A stretch of DNA of 64,000 nucleotides from Candidatus Protochlamydia naegleriophila. Lineage in GTDB: Bacteria > Chlamydiota > Chlamydiia > Chlamydiales > Parachlamydiaceae. Location: NCBI RefSeq assembly GCF_001499655.1, contig NZ_LN879502.1, positions 310,001 to 374,000 on the forward strand, written 5' to 3'. The position numbers and the translations under genes are program-made. Positions 36,016 through 43,595 of the stretch are shown here, in pieces. The notes under the pieces were generated by a model that was not told where the DNA came from, did no database searches, and saw nothing but the letters and a program-made list of their open reading frames with translations. The stretch's first letter is position 1; each line of letters begins with the position of its first letter.

Positions 36016-37053
36016 ATGAGTGTTTCTGATGTAACAATTCCTAATCCAGGTTCGCTGCTACCAGTTGAAATCTTAGAGTCCGTTTTTGCTTACGCAGGTT
36101 ATCCGCCGGCGATTGAATTGGTTTGCAAGGATTGGCTGGAAATTGTCAGGAATCCCAAAACGACTTTTGCACTTTTAAAAGAGAGAAAGATCCAGTTTGG
36201 AATAGAGGGCATCATTGATGAAAAACAAGTAGAGGTTGGGAAGAAGATCGAAGAGATTCAGGCGATCTTTATTGGTAGATTGACCCCATTTGTTTTAAAT
36301 GAAGAGATCTCATTTTTTAAGACTCGGCCTCCTACTATCACCACGCTTTTATACTTGCACAGCTTGGGGCAAGACTGGAATGTAGTGAAATGTTTTCACG
36401 CCATTCAAAAACAGGTAGGTTCTCAATTAAAAACGCCTCAAGATTTAGAGATAGGAGAGCTGACGGTTGCTAAACAAGCTCCTAGCATTCGACGGATCTT
36501 GAACTTGAAGGAAAACCAAGCTGTTTTGCAAACGATCACTGAAATTGACTTGAATAGCCTTGGATTAACTGTTGTGCCGGAAGAGCTCAGCTTGTTGAGA
36601 GAGGTGAAGAGTGTAAAACTTGCTTTTAACTCGCTTCGAACGATTTCTTCCCATTTCGGCTCGGCCTGGACCAAGCTTAATGAGCTGCACTTGAACAACA
36701 GCCAGATCGAAAGGCTTCCTGAAGGATTTGGAGATACTTGGCCTGAGCTTAAATCACTCTATTTATTCGATAATAAAGTGCCTTCGTTACCTCAAAATTT
36801 TGGATCTCAGTGGAAAAAAGTGCGCCAAGTCTTTTTGCAGATGAATAAAATAACAAGTCTTGAATCTGGCTTTGGCGTTGCCTGGGTGGAAGTGCAAGGA
36901 ATCAAGCTTTCCAATAACCTTTTAGATAAGTTGCCAGGTAATTTTGGCCTCCATTGGGGTTTATTGCAGCACTTCGAAGTGTGTAAAAATCATTCTCCAA
37001 TCGACGTGGAGCAATTAAAAAAGCAGTGGCCTAAGATTCGAATCTGCAAATAA
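36016..37053 (+). CDS. F-box and leucine-rich-repeat protein, candidate ubiquitin-ligase effector
   Basis: A 345-residue protein of eukaryotic design. Residues 14-45 (LLPVEILESVFAYAGYPPAI, then ELVCKDWLEIV) match an F-box, which would bind host Skp1 in an SCF ubiquitin ligase. Residues 197-316 are five tandem repeats of exactly 24 residues, of the form L-x-x-(L/V)-x-L-x-x-N-x-(I/L)-x-x-L-P-x-x-F-G-x-x-W. All five carry FG-x-x-W at repeat positions 18-22. The repeats would select the host target. No signal peptide; export would be by type III secretion. F-box/LRR proteins are expanded in amoeba symbionts. It sits alone between ytgD and a large coiled-coil gene, in an otherwise conserved ytgD-dxr junction. 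Confidence 0.85.
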   Translation: MSVSDVTIPNPGSLLPVEILESVFAYAGYPPAIELVCKDWLEIVRNPKTTFALLKERKIQFGIEGIIDEKQVEVGKKIEEIQAIFIGRLTPFVLNEEISFFKTRPPTITTLLYLHSLGQDWNVVKCFHAIQKQVGSQLKTPQDLEIGELTVAKQAPSIRRILNLKENQAVLQTITEIDLNSLGLTVVPEELSLLREVKSVKLAFNSLRTISSHFGSAWTKLNELHLNNSQIERLPEGFGDTWPELKSLYLFDNKVPSLPQNFGSQWKKVRQVFLQMNKITSLESGFGVAWVEVQGIKLSNNLLDKLPGNFGLHWGLLQHFEVCKNHSPIDVEQLKKQWPKIRICK

Positions 37054-37129
37054 GCCTTAATGCCAATGAAATGCTGTTAAAGTCCTCCCATAGCAGGCTT
37101 CAGCAGCACTGTATTGAGTGCAATCGACC

Positions 37130-38869
37130 TTAGCCTTCGATTAAGCGATAGCAGTAATCTTTCAAGTCTGTAAAGAAAAGGGAATCGGAAGCAACCAGGC
37201 AAATGGTTCCATGCTCTGTTTCCACGCTATTTAGCGATTCAAGTAAGCTTAAGCATTCTTCAGGCTTGATATGGCCAAGCTCCACTTGCTCTCGAAGTGT
37301 GGTTTGAAGTGTGTACATATTGCCTTCGTCCATTTTTCCTTGGGTGCTAGTTGAATTTTTATTGAATTTACAGGTGATTGACAGCTGCTCAGTTAAGGGA
37401 ATGGTGATGGTTCCGGCTGTTTTAGAAGGACGTCCACCATAGCCCATGGCTTGGGAGAAGATTCCAACGGTATAGCCGCCCCATCCGGTTGAGGTGGGAT
37501 CATAAGTGACTTTCAAGTCTTTTAAGGTCGTGGCTGTCTTTTCGACAACGCCAATTTGAGGGAGATTTGTAAAACGCGTTTGAGCAAATTTGCAGATTCT
37601 GCGGATATAATGGGTGATGGCAGTAGCAGCAAATCCGGTAGGAACGCTTAGGATGCCTCCTCCTAAAGGGATGGCTAAAGTTGCGGCAGTCGTCCCAACC
37701 ATGATCGAGGTTGTTCCCCATTGATCATCAAGGACTCCTTGAAGCTTTTCAGCCTTCTGCCTTTCATATTCGGCCAAATCTTGAATATTGTTGGCCCGTC
37801 CTTGTGCGATTTTAACTTCTTCTTTGGCTTTACTCAATTTGCCTTGGGCGTCCTGTAATTTCTCCGTCTCTGCTTTCAGGCGAATTGCATCAAAAGTTTG
37901 CCTCATGACATTAATCGTCTCTGTATATTTGACTAAGGCATCCTTATTAAAGGATGAGGCTTGATGAAGTTCTTTAAGCCCGTCATTGAAAATTATTTGG
38001 TTTTTACCCAGGAGTGCATGTATCTCTTTCATTTTGCTGAGAATCTCTTCTGTTTGCTTAATGAAAGTGGGAATATCATTTGGAGTTAATTCATTCGACT
38101 TGGCTTGCTTGATGAGGTTTTCAAATTGCTCGATAATCGATTGGAAATCGCCGGTTATGGTCTGGATTGTAGCCTGGCTTTGATTTAAGTTATAAAGTGC
38201 TTGTTGATAGGATCTGACCGATTGCTCGCACAGCTTTTGAGCCTCCATTTTTTTGATCTCGCCATCCTTGCTTCCTTCTGTTGCAAGCGAGGAAATCTCG
38301 TCAAGCTGTTTTTGAGCGTCTTGCAACTGCTCTTCTGCGAATCCTATTTGCTGATCAATCGTTTCTAAACTGGTCTTTTGAAATTCCTCCAGCTGCTTAA
38401 TCATGCGAAGCCCTGTTTGGATTTCATGGGCAAGATCATTCGTGTTACCAACGGATTGATAATGATTCATGATAATATTTTTCACCTGATTGAGCGCGGC
38501 TCCAGTCAGGGTAAGCCCCCATGGAATTTGTCCATTGAGCAATGCCATTAATCCACCGGTCAAGGTAAATCCCGTTGTGATCAAATTCGTATTTTCATGG
38601 CGCGCAATCGTGACAATCTGGTCCAACGCCCTCGCAACTGTTACTAGGTTTTCAAATTGATCGATTAAGGCGCTACTGTGGCTTTGCGTTGTCTCCGTCG
38701 ATTGATTTAAAGAAATGGCTTCTTGATCGATGCAGCTCTGATAAAGAGAGGTGCTTTGCGCTAAGGAAGAGAGGGATAGATTTAGAGCATCATGCTGACT
38801 CTGCTCTTCCCATTGTTGCATGATAAAGGTTTGATTTTGATTTGGAATGTAGTTGTAATTTGAATTCAT
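37130..38869 (-). CDS. Large coiled-coil protein with two hydrophobic segments, unknown function
   Basis: A 579-residue protein I do not recognise. The Gln/Ser/Asn-rich N-terminus has no signal peptide. Two hydrophobic stretches (about 97-127, Gly/Leu-rich, and 386-420, VGTTAATLAIPLGGGILSVP) flank a long helical, coiled-coil-prone region (about 150-385) full of Glu, Lys and Gln. The C-terminal domain (440-579) looks globular. This plan, long helices with hydrophobic segments, recalls both helical pore-forming toxins and chlamydial secreted membrane proteins, but I cannot assign it. It lies in the insertion between ytgD and dxr and is transcribed toward the F-box gene. Confidence 0.65.
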   Translation of the reverse strand: MNSNYNYIPNQNQTFIMQQWEEQSQHDALNLSLSSLAQSTSLYQSCIDQEAISLNQSTETTQSHSSALIDQFENLVTVARALDQIVTIARHENTNLITTGFTLTGGLMALLNGQIPWGLTLTGAALNQVKNIIMNHYQSVGNTNDLAHEIQTGLRMIKQLEEFQKTSLETIDQQIGFAEEQLQDAQKQLDEISSLATEGSKDGEIKKMEAQKLCEQSVRSYQQALYNLNQSQATIQTITGDFQSIIEQFENLIKQAKSNELTPNDIPTFIKQTEEILSKMKEIHALLGKNQIIFNDGLKELHQASSFNKDALVKYTETINVMRQTFDAIRLKAETEKLQDAQGKLSKAKEEVKIAQGRANNIQDLAEYERQKAEKLQGVLDDQWGTTSIMVGTTAATLAIPLGGGILSVPTGFAATAITHYIRRICKFAQTRFTNLPQIGVVEKTATTLKDLKVTYDPTSTGWGGYTVGIFSQAMGYGGRPSKTAGTITIPLTEQLSITCKFNKNSTSTQGKMDEGNMYTLQTTLREQVELGHIKPEECLSLLESLNSVETEHGTICLVASDSLFFTDLKDYCYRLIEG

Positions 38870-39172
38870 AATTAAATCCTATTAAAATTATTTATTTTTA
38901 TAAGACTTGTATTCATTATATCTAAAATCATTATAAATCATTTTTCGAATAAAAGTCATTTTTGTTTAGAATATGAATTTAATTTATTAATTAGAAGGAT
39001 TGGAAAAAGAGGGATTGATAATTGTGATTGATTGTTTGCAGTTTTGCAATCAATTCAGTATAAATTAAAGTTGTTTTAACCGATACTTGCCGAGAGAAGA
39101 AGCCGTTTCTTCGTATTGACTTTTTCCCTTAACGTGCTATACTAGGCGAAATATTTCAAAAAGAATTTAACG
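38870..39172. other. Intergenic region upstream of dxr
   Basis: About 300 bp, AT-rich at the 38.9-39.0 kb end. It contains the dxr promoter listed below and must contain the divergent promoter of the coiled-coil gene. No ORF or RNA gene seen. Confidence 0.5.
39116..39143 (+). promoter_or_regulatory. Putative sigma-70-type promoter of dxr-rseP
   Basis: TTGACT (39116-39121) and TATACT (39138-39143) are each one base from consensus, with a 16-bp spacer. The -10 box ends 29 bp before the dxr ATG. This is the clearest promoter in the window. Confidence 0.65.
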
Positions 39173-40324
39173 ATGAAAAGAATTGCCATTTTAGGAAGTA
39201 CGGGTTCAATCGGGCAAAATGCCTTGAAGGTTGCGCGTCATTTAGGGTCGGACATTCAAGTTGTAGCGATTGCAGCGCGTGAGAATATTGATTTATTAGA
39301 GGAGCAGGCACGTGACTTTGCTCCACGGCTGATTGCTGTTTACAATGCGGATAAGGCGTTGGAATTGCAAAGGCGCTTGCCTGGACAGACGATTCTTTCT
39401 GGCATGGAGGGGCTCTTAGCGGTGGCCTCGCATCCTGAGGCGGACATGGTCATTTCGGCCATGGCCGGCACAGTCGGATTGCAGCCAACGATTGAAGCGA
39501 TACGAGCGGGTAAAGACGTTGGTCTAGCCAACAAAGAGGCGCTCGTTTCTGGCGGTGCTCTGATCATGCAGCTTGTCGCAGAAAAGGGAGTCAAGCTTCT
39601 TCCCATTGATAGCGAGCATAGTGCCATTTTTCAATGCTTAAAAAATGAACCGGCCAGGTCTGTGCGCCGCATTATTTTGACCTCTTCTGGCGGGCCCTTT
39701 AGAACGTGGACAGATCAGCAGCTAGAAAACGTGACTATCGAGCAGGCCCTCAATCATCCCACCTGGAAAATGGGTCCAAAAGTGACGATCGACTCTTCGA
39801 CTTTGATGAATAAGGGATTAGAGGTGATCGAAGCCTATTGGCTTTTTGGTGTCGATCTTGATCAGATTGACGTTGTGGTTCATCCGCAGAGTATCATTCA
39901 TAGTTTGGTTGAGTTTAGTGACTATTCTATGTTGGCTCAAATGGGAGAGCCAAGCATGATCGTTCCCATCCAGTATGCGATGACTTACCCCGATCGCCAG
40001 CCAGGCTTACTCAAACCCTTTGACTTTGTCAAAAACAGCAAGTTAGAATTTTCAGTGCCAAACAAACACACTTTCCGCTGCTTAGCTTTAGCCTATGAGG
40101 CGCTTCGACAGGGCGGCAGTCTCCCGTGCTATATGAATGCTGCTAATGAAGTCTTAGTTGAACGCTTTTTGAAAGGGGAGATTAGCTGGAAAGAGATTGG
40201 CATTCAATTAGAAGTGTTAATGAATCGGCACGCCGTTGTTGCGATTGATTCTTTAGATATTATTTTGGCCGTAGATGCTCTTGCACGAGAAGAGGCTGCA
40301 AGGTGTGAAGTAACCAGTTGTTAA
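39173..40324 (+). CDS. dxr: 1-deoxy-D-xylulose 5-phosphate reductoisomerase
   Basis: NADPH-dependent enzyme of the MEP isoprenoid pathway; makes 2-C-methyl-D-erythritol 4-phosphate. The 383 residues include the NADPH motif GSTGSIGQNAL (8-18), NKEALVSGG, the metal/substrate residues in DSEHSAIFQCL, the flexible-loop segment SSGGPFRTW, and NHPTWKMGPKVTIDSSTLMN. Full length. Followed 18 bp later by rseP, as CT071-CT072 in C. trachomatis, so both are probably cotranscribed from the promoter just upstream. Confidence 0.97.
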   Translation: MKRIAILGSTGSIGQNALKVARHLGSDIQVVAIAARENIDLLEEQARDFAPRLIAVYNADKALELQRRLPGQTILSGMEGLLAVASHPEADMVISAMAGTVGLQPTIEAIRAGKDVGLANKEALVSGGALIMQLVAEKGVKLLPIDSEHSAIFQCLKNEPARSVRRIILTSSGGPFRTWTDQQLENVTIEQALNHPTWKMGPKVTIDSSTLMNKGLEVIEAYWLFGVDLDQIDVVVHPQSIIHSLVEFSDYSMLAQMGEPSMIVPIQYAMTYPDRQPGLLKPFDFVKNSKLEFSVPNKHTFRCLALAYEALRQGGSLPCYMNAANEVLVERFLKGEISWKEIGIQLEVLMNRHAVVAIDSLDIILAVDALAREEAARCEVTSC

Positions 40325-40342
40325 TATAAGGTTTGTATCATT

Positions 40343-42304
40343 ATGGTTGTCAGTATTCTTTATGTCATCCTCGCCATCTTAGGCCTTAGCTTTTTGATTT
40401 TTATTCATGAGCTTGGCCACTATTATATGGCTCGTCGTTTGGGCATGCGTGTCGAAACATTTTCAATAGGGTTCGGAAATCCCATCTATTCTTGGGAAAG
40501 AGACGGAGTTAAATGGCAAATCGGCTGGCTACTTTTTGGTGGCTACGTCAAGATTGCCGGAATGGATGCTTCTGATCAGAAAGACCTTTATGAAGTTCAG
40601 GACGGTTTTTTTGGAAAAGGTCCTTTTGACCGCATTAAGGTCGCTTTCATGGGACCCTTCGTAAACATTGTGTTTGCACTCTTGATGTTTGCTCTCCTCT
40701 GGTTTGCGGGTGGGCGAGAAAAGAATTTTAGCGAATATACCAAGCGAATTGGCTGGATCGATCCTAAATCCGAGCTCTATGTCAAAGGATTGCGTCCAGG
40801 CGATGAAATCACTGCCTATAATGGCCAGGATTTTCAAGGTTCGAAAGACCATTTATCTGCTCCGATGACATCTCCTGAAGAGATCGAAGTGCAGGGCAAT
40901 CTTGTCAATTTCCATACGAAAGAGAAAACGCCTTTTTCTTACACTGTTAAAACCTATTCGCATCCTGGTGCGATCGAAAAAGATATTGTAACTGCCGGTA
41001 TTTTGAATTCGGCGAGCTACGTCATCTATGACCGTCTTCCAGGTGGAAAAGAAAATCCTTTACCAGAAGGATCTCCCATGCAATATAGCGGGATCGAATA
41101 TGGTGACCGCATTGTATGGATGGATGGCTTACCGATTTACTCTCTACAGCAGATGACGCATGTTTTAAATGATGAGAAAGCTTTGGTTACAGTTCAGCGC
41201 GGACAAGAGACCTTTTTGCGCCGCATTCCAAGAGTTAGGACTGAAGAGCTTAAGCTCGATGCTGAAGTGAGAGAAGAGCTGATCGATTGGCAATTTGAAG
41301 CGCAATTGAATGGAACAAAGATTCAAAAGCTTTACACTCTTCCCTATAATCTCAACAATGAATGCGTCGTTGAAGGACGAGTCAAGTTTATCGATAAGGA
41401 GAAAGAAGAGGAAGCCTTTCCAAAGCACCCTTATTCTCTCTTAGAAACACCTTTAGAAGAGGGAGATGTCATTTTAGCTATCGATGGCATTCAGGTAACC
41501 TATTCATTTGAAATTTTGTCCAGGTTGCAGCAGCGCCGTGTCAACATTATCATCGAACGCACACCAGCGCTTGCTCAAGTTCCTTCCTGGAAAGTTGAAG
41601 ACCAGCTATTCGATGAGCAGTTTAGTCCGCAAGATTTAGATAAGCTCGTTTCTAAGATTGGATTGACTAATGAGCCAAGATCGGTTGGAAATCTCTTTTT
41701 GTTAGATCCGATTGTTCCTAAAATGCGTAAAGATTTTGAATTGAGCCCAGAAAGTCAAGCTGCTTTAGCTGCAGATCTAGAGACACAGCGCCAGGAAATC
41801 GAAGGAATCGATGACCCAGAAAAGCGCGCCCATGCTCGCACGCTTTTGGAAAACAGAGATAAGCAGCTCCTTTTAGGATTGCCAGCCGTGGCCGACCAAA
41901 AGGTCAATTATAATCCCAATCCGTTGACTTTGTTTAATAAGGTCTTCGAGGAAATTTGGCATACTTTAAAAGCCTTATTTACGGGTTCATTGAACCCTAA
42001 GTGGATGAGTGGTCCGATCGGTATCGTACAAGTCGTTCACGATAATTCGATGACAAGCTGGAAAGAAGCCATTTTCTGGCTCGGTGCAATCAGTTTGAAC
42101 CTAGGATTCTTGAATCTGTTGCCATTGCCTGTTCTAGATGGAGGAGCCATTTGCTTTGCCCTTTATGAAATCCTCACAGGAAAGCGGCTCAAATCTCAAA
42201 CCATTGAAAAGTTGATCATTCCGTTTGCGATCTTATTAATCGGATTTTTCATCTTTTTAACTTACCACGACTTGTCTCGTTTATTGCACACGCTCTTTCA
42301 TTGA
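40343..42304 (+). CDS. rseP: Site-2 intramembrane metalloprotease RseP
   Basis: Inner-membrane M50 protease that cuts transmembrane segments of regulatory or remnant signal peptides. Of 653 residues, the zinc motif HELGH (22-26) is in the first helix and the second metal motif LPVLDGG is in the C-terminal membrane region. Between them are PDZ-like segments (LYVKGLRPGDEITAYNGQDF; DVILAIDGIQVTYSFEIL). It is about 200 residues longer than E. coli RseP, mostly in the periplasmic part, as I recall for chlamydial homologues (CT072). It is second in the dxr-rseP operon and ends in a strong terminator. Confidence 0.93.
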   Translation: MVVSILYVILAILGLSFLIFIHELGHYYMARRLGMRVETFSIGFGNPIYSWERDGVKWQIGWLLFGGYVKIAGMDASDQKDLYEVQDGFFGKGPFDRIKVAFMGPFVNIVFALLMFALLWFAGGREKNFSEYTKRIGWIDPKSELYVKGLRPGDEITAYNGQDFQGSKDHLSAPMTSPEEIEVQGNLVNFHTKEKTPFSYTVKTYSHPGAIEKDIVTAGILNSASYVIYDRLPGGKENPLPEGSPMQYSGIEYGDRIVWMDGLPIYSLQQMTHVLNDEKALVTVQRGQETFLRRIPRVRTEELKLDAEVREELIDWQFEAQLNGTKIQKLYTLPYNLNNECVVEGRVKFIDKEKEEEAFPKHPYSLLETPLEEGDVILAIDGIQVTYSFEILSRLQQRRVNIIIERTPALAQVPSWKVEDQLFDEQFSPQDLDKLVSKIGLTNEPRSVGNLFLLDPIVPKMRKDFELSPESQAALAADLETQRQEIEGIDDPEKRAHARTLLENRDKQLLLGLPAVADQKVNYNPNPLTLFNKVFEEIWHTLKALFTGSLNPKWMSGPIGIVQVVHDNSMTSWKEAIFWLGAISLNLGFLNLLPLPVLDGGAICFALYEILTGKRLKSQTIEKLIIPFAILLIGFFIFLTYHDLSRLLHTLFH

Positions 42305-42323
42305 TCTGAAAAAGCATTAAGCA

Positions 42324-42360
42324 AAAAAAGCCAAGCTCTTATGAGCTTGGCTTTTTTTTT
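42324..42360 (+). terminator. Strong rho-independent terminator after rseP
   Basis: AAAAAGCCAAGCTC and GAGCTTGGCTTTTT form a 14-bp stem with a TTAT loop, followed by further T. Because of the flanking A-run it could also work for the minus-strand genes reading toward it from 42434. Confidence 0.9.
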
Positions 42361-42433
42361 GCTTGAGACTTTGCGCATCTGGAAGCTTACTGCAGAATTT
42401 AATTAGATGCGCCTTCTGATGGTTAAACGAAAA

Positions 42434-42781
42434 TCATTCATTCCCATTGCCTGAATCCGAGTCCGAATCTGTGGCTGGCTGGGCGCGGCGGTTCGGAATG
42501 TATCTCCCCCCTCCTCGCGGCATGCTAGAGCTCTCATAGCGGCGATTGTTCCAATTCTCTTCTAGATTTCTTTTTGGGGTGCCTCTTTGTGTAGCTCGAG
42601 GCATGCTAGTGCTTTCATAGCGCCGTATGGGACGCTCCTGGCCTGTTCTATCGGGCCTGCTTTCTTCGGCTATTTCACTCCAATCATCTTGCGGCTGTTT
42701 GGGATAGGAGGTCTCTTGATCTGCTTGACAGAAAGCACAAAGACAAAGAAAGGCAAGCATCCATAAACGTTTACTTGTCAT
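42434..42781 (-). CDS. Small exported protein with repeated RRYES-x-SMPR motif
   Basis: A 115-residue protein with a Sec signal peptide (MTSKRLWMLAFLCLCAFCQA). The mature part starts DQETSYPKQPQDDWSEIAEE, nearly identical in plan to the neighbour upstream. It then has two copies of a short repeat, RRYESTSMPR and RRYESSSMPR, and ends in an Asp/Ser tail (TDSDSDSGNGNE). Rich in Arg, Pro, Ser and Glu, likely disordered, and probably in the periplasm or on the outer envelope. AAGGA lies before the ATG. No known domain. It and the next gene are tandem paralogues, about 75 bp apart. Confidence 0.75.
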   Translation of the reverse strand: MTSKRLWMLAFLCLCAFCQADQETSYPKQPQDDWSEIAEESRPDRTGQERPIRRYESTSMPRATQRGTPKRNLEENWNNRRYESSSMPRGGGRYIPNRRAQPATDSDSDSGNGNE

Positions 42782-42855
42782 CGATCGTCCTTTTTGTAAG
42801 GTTTAAAGAACTTGCAGAAAGAGAGCAAGCCTCTCTTTCTGTTTAAAAGTATACC

Positions 42856-43248
42856 TTATTGTTGAGGGGGATAGGAATAGGTTGGGGGATAGCTCGTCGC
42901 TGGGTAGGGATAGGGCTGCCCATTATAATAATAGTAGGTGGAAGTGGAAGCCGATTGATTGTAATCTTGCACGCGGTCATAACGCCTTGCCGTTTGCAGC
43001 GCTTGACTGTTGTCATACGGTTTATTTCCTTGCAAATAGCGGCTTCGATCGTCGCTGCCTCGATCGCTAAAGCGCGGCGTATTGGCATTCTCATATTGGC
43101 GATTGATCCGCCCCGATCGCTGCCCCCGATCGGCTAATTCATTCCACTCTTCCTGCGGCTGTTCTGGATAATAAGGGCTCTCTTGTTCTGCATGACAAAT
43201 AGTAAAAAGACAAAGCCAAGGGCCCAGCCATAAAATTGAACCTTTCAT
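42856..43248 (-). CDS. Small exported protein, Tyr/Pro-rich paralogue
   Basis: A 130-residue protein with a Sec signal peptide (MKGSILWLGPWLCLFTICHA). The mature start EQESPYYPEQPQEEWNELAD matches the 115-residue neighbour, and RQYENANTPR (about 49-58) matches that protein's repeats. The C-terminus is low-complexity Tyr/Pro/Ser (STYYYYNGQPYPYPATSYPP). AAGGAGG precedes the ATG, a strong translation signal. Function unknown; Tyr/Pro-rich tails like this occur in envelope or matrix proteins, but nothing specific can be claimed. First gene of a likely two-gene unit. Confidence 0.75.
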   Translation of the reverse strand: MKGSILWLGPWLCLFTICHAEQESPYYPEQPQEEWNELADRGQRSGRINRQYENANTPRFSDRGSDDRSRYLQGNKPYDNSQALQTARRYDRVQDYNQSASTSTYYYYNGQPYPYPATSYPPTYSYPPQQ

Positions 43249-43595
43249 TGCATCCTCCTTTAAAAAACTGTAAACATCAACTCAATCCTACTAAATGTTG
43301 CAGAGTTTATTGTCAAAAAATATTTAACCTGTTTTTTTACTATCCATACCGCCCTCATGATCCTTCCAAAATACTACCCCGAGTCTAGAAATGCCATGTA
43401 GCCATAGTTTATATAAAGAGAAGAAGCTGGAAGCCTATAAGAGAAGTACCGTCATCCAATTGGATAAAATCGCTGGAAGGGGGTTATTGAGCGGGATCAA
43501 GCTTGTGCTTGTCAAATGTAGAGTTTTAAAATAATATCTGACGCTTTAAGGCGTATCGTCAAATTGCTAAAATCACGATAGAAATGAGATAGATA
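43249..43595. other. Intergenic region upstream of the ABC exporter pair
   Basis: About 350 bp between divergent genes. A 47-codon ORF (43391-43534, MPCSHSLYKEKK...) has no ribosome binding site and overlaps the likely promoter, so I do not accept it as a gene. The promoter-like element is listed separately. Confidence 0.5.
43509..43537 (+). promoter_or_regulatory. Putative promoter of the mdlAB-like operon
   Basis: TTGTCA (43509-43514) and TAATAT (43532-43537) are separated by 17 bp; the ATG follows about 58 bp later. Confidence 0.45.

Noticed and set aside
42859-43137. 92-codon plus-strand ORF opposite the small exported protein
   Set aside because: It is an antisense shadow of a gene with a signal peptide, a strong ribosome binding site and a paralogue next door.
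43391-43534. 47-codon ORF before the ABC exporter pair
   Set aside because: No ribosome binding site, and its end overlaps the likely promoter of the exporter operon.
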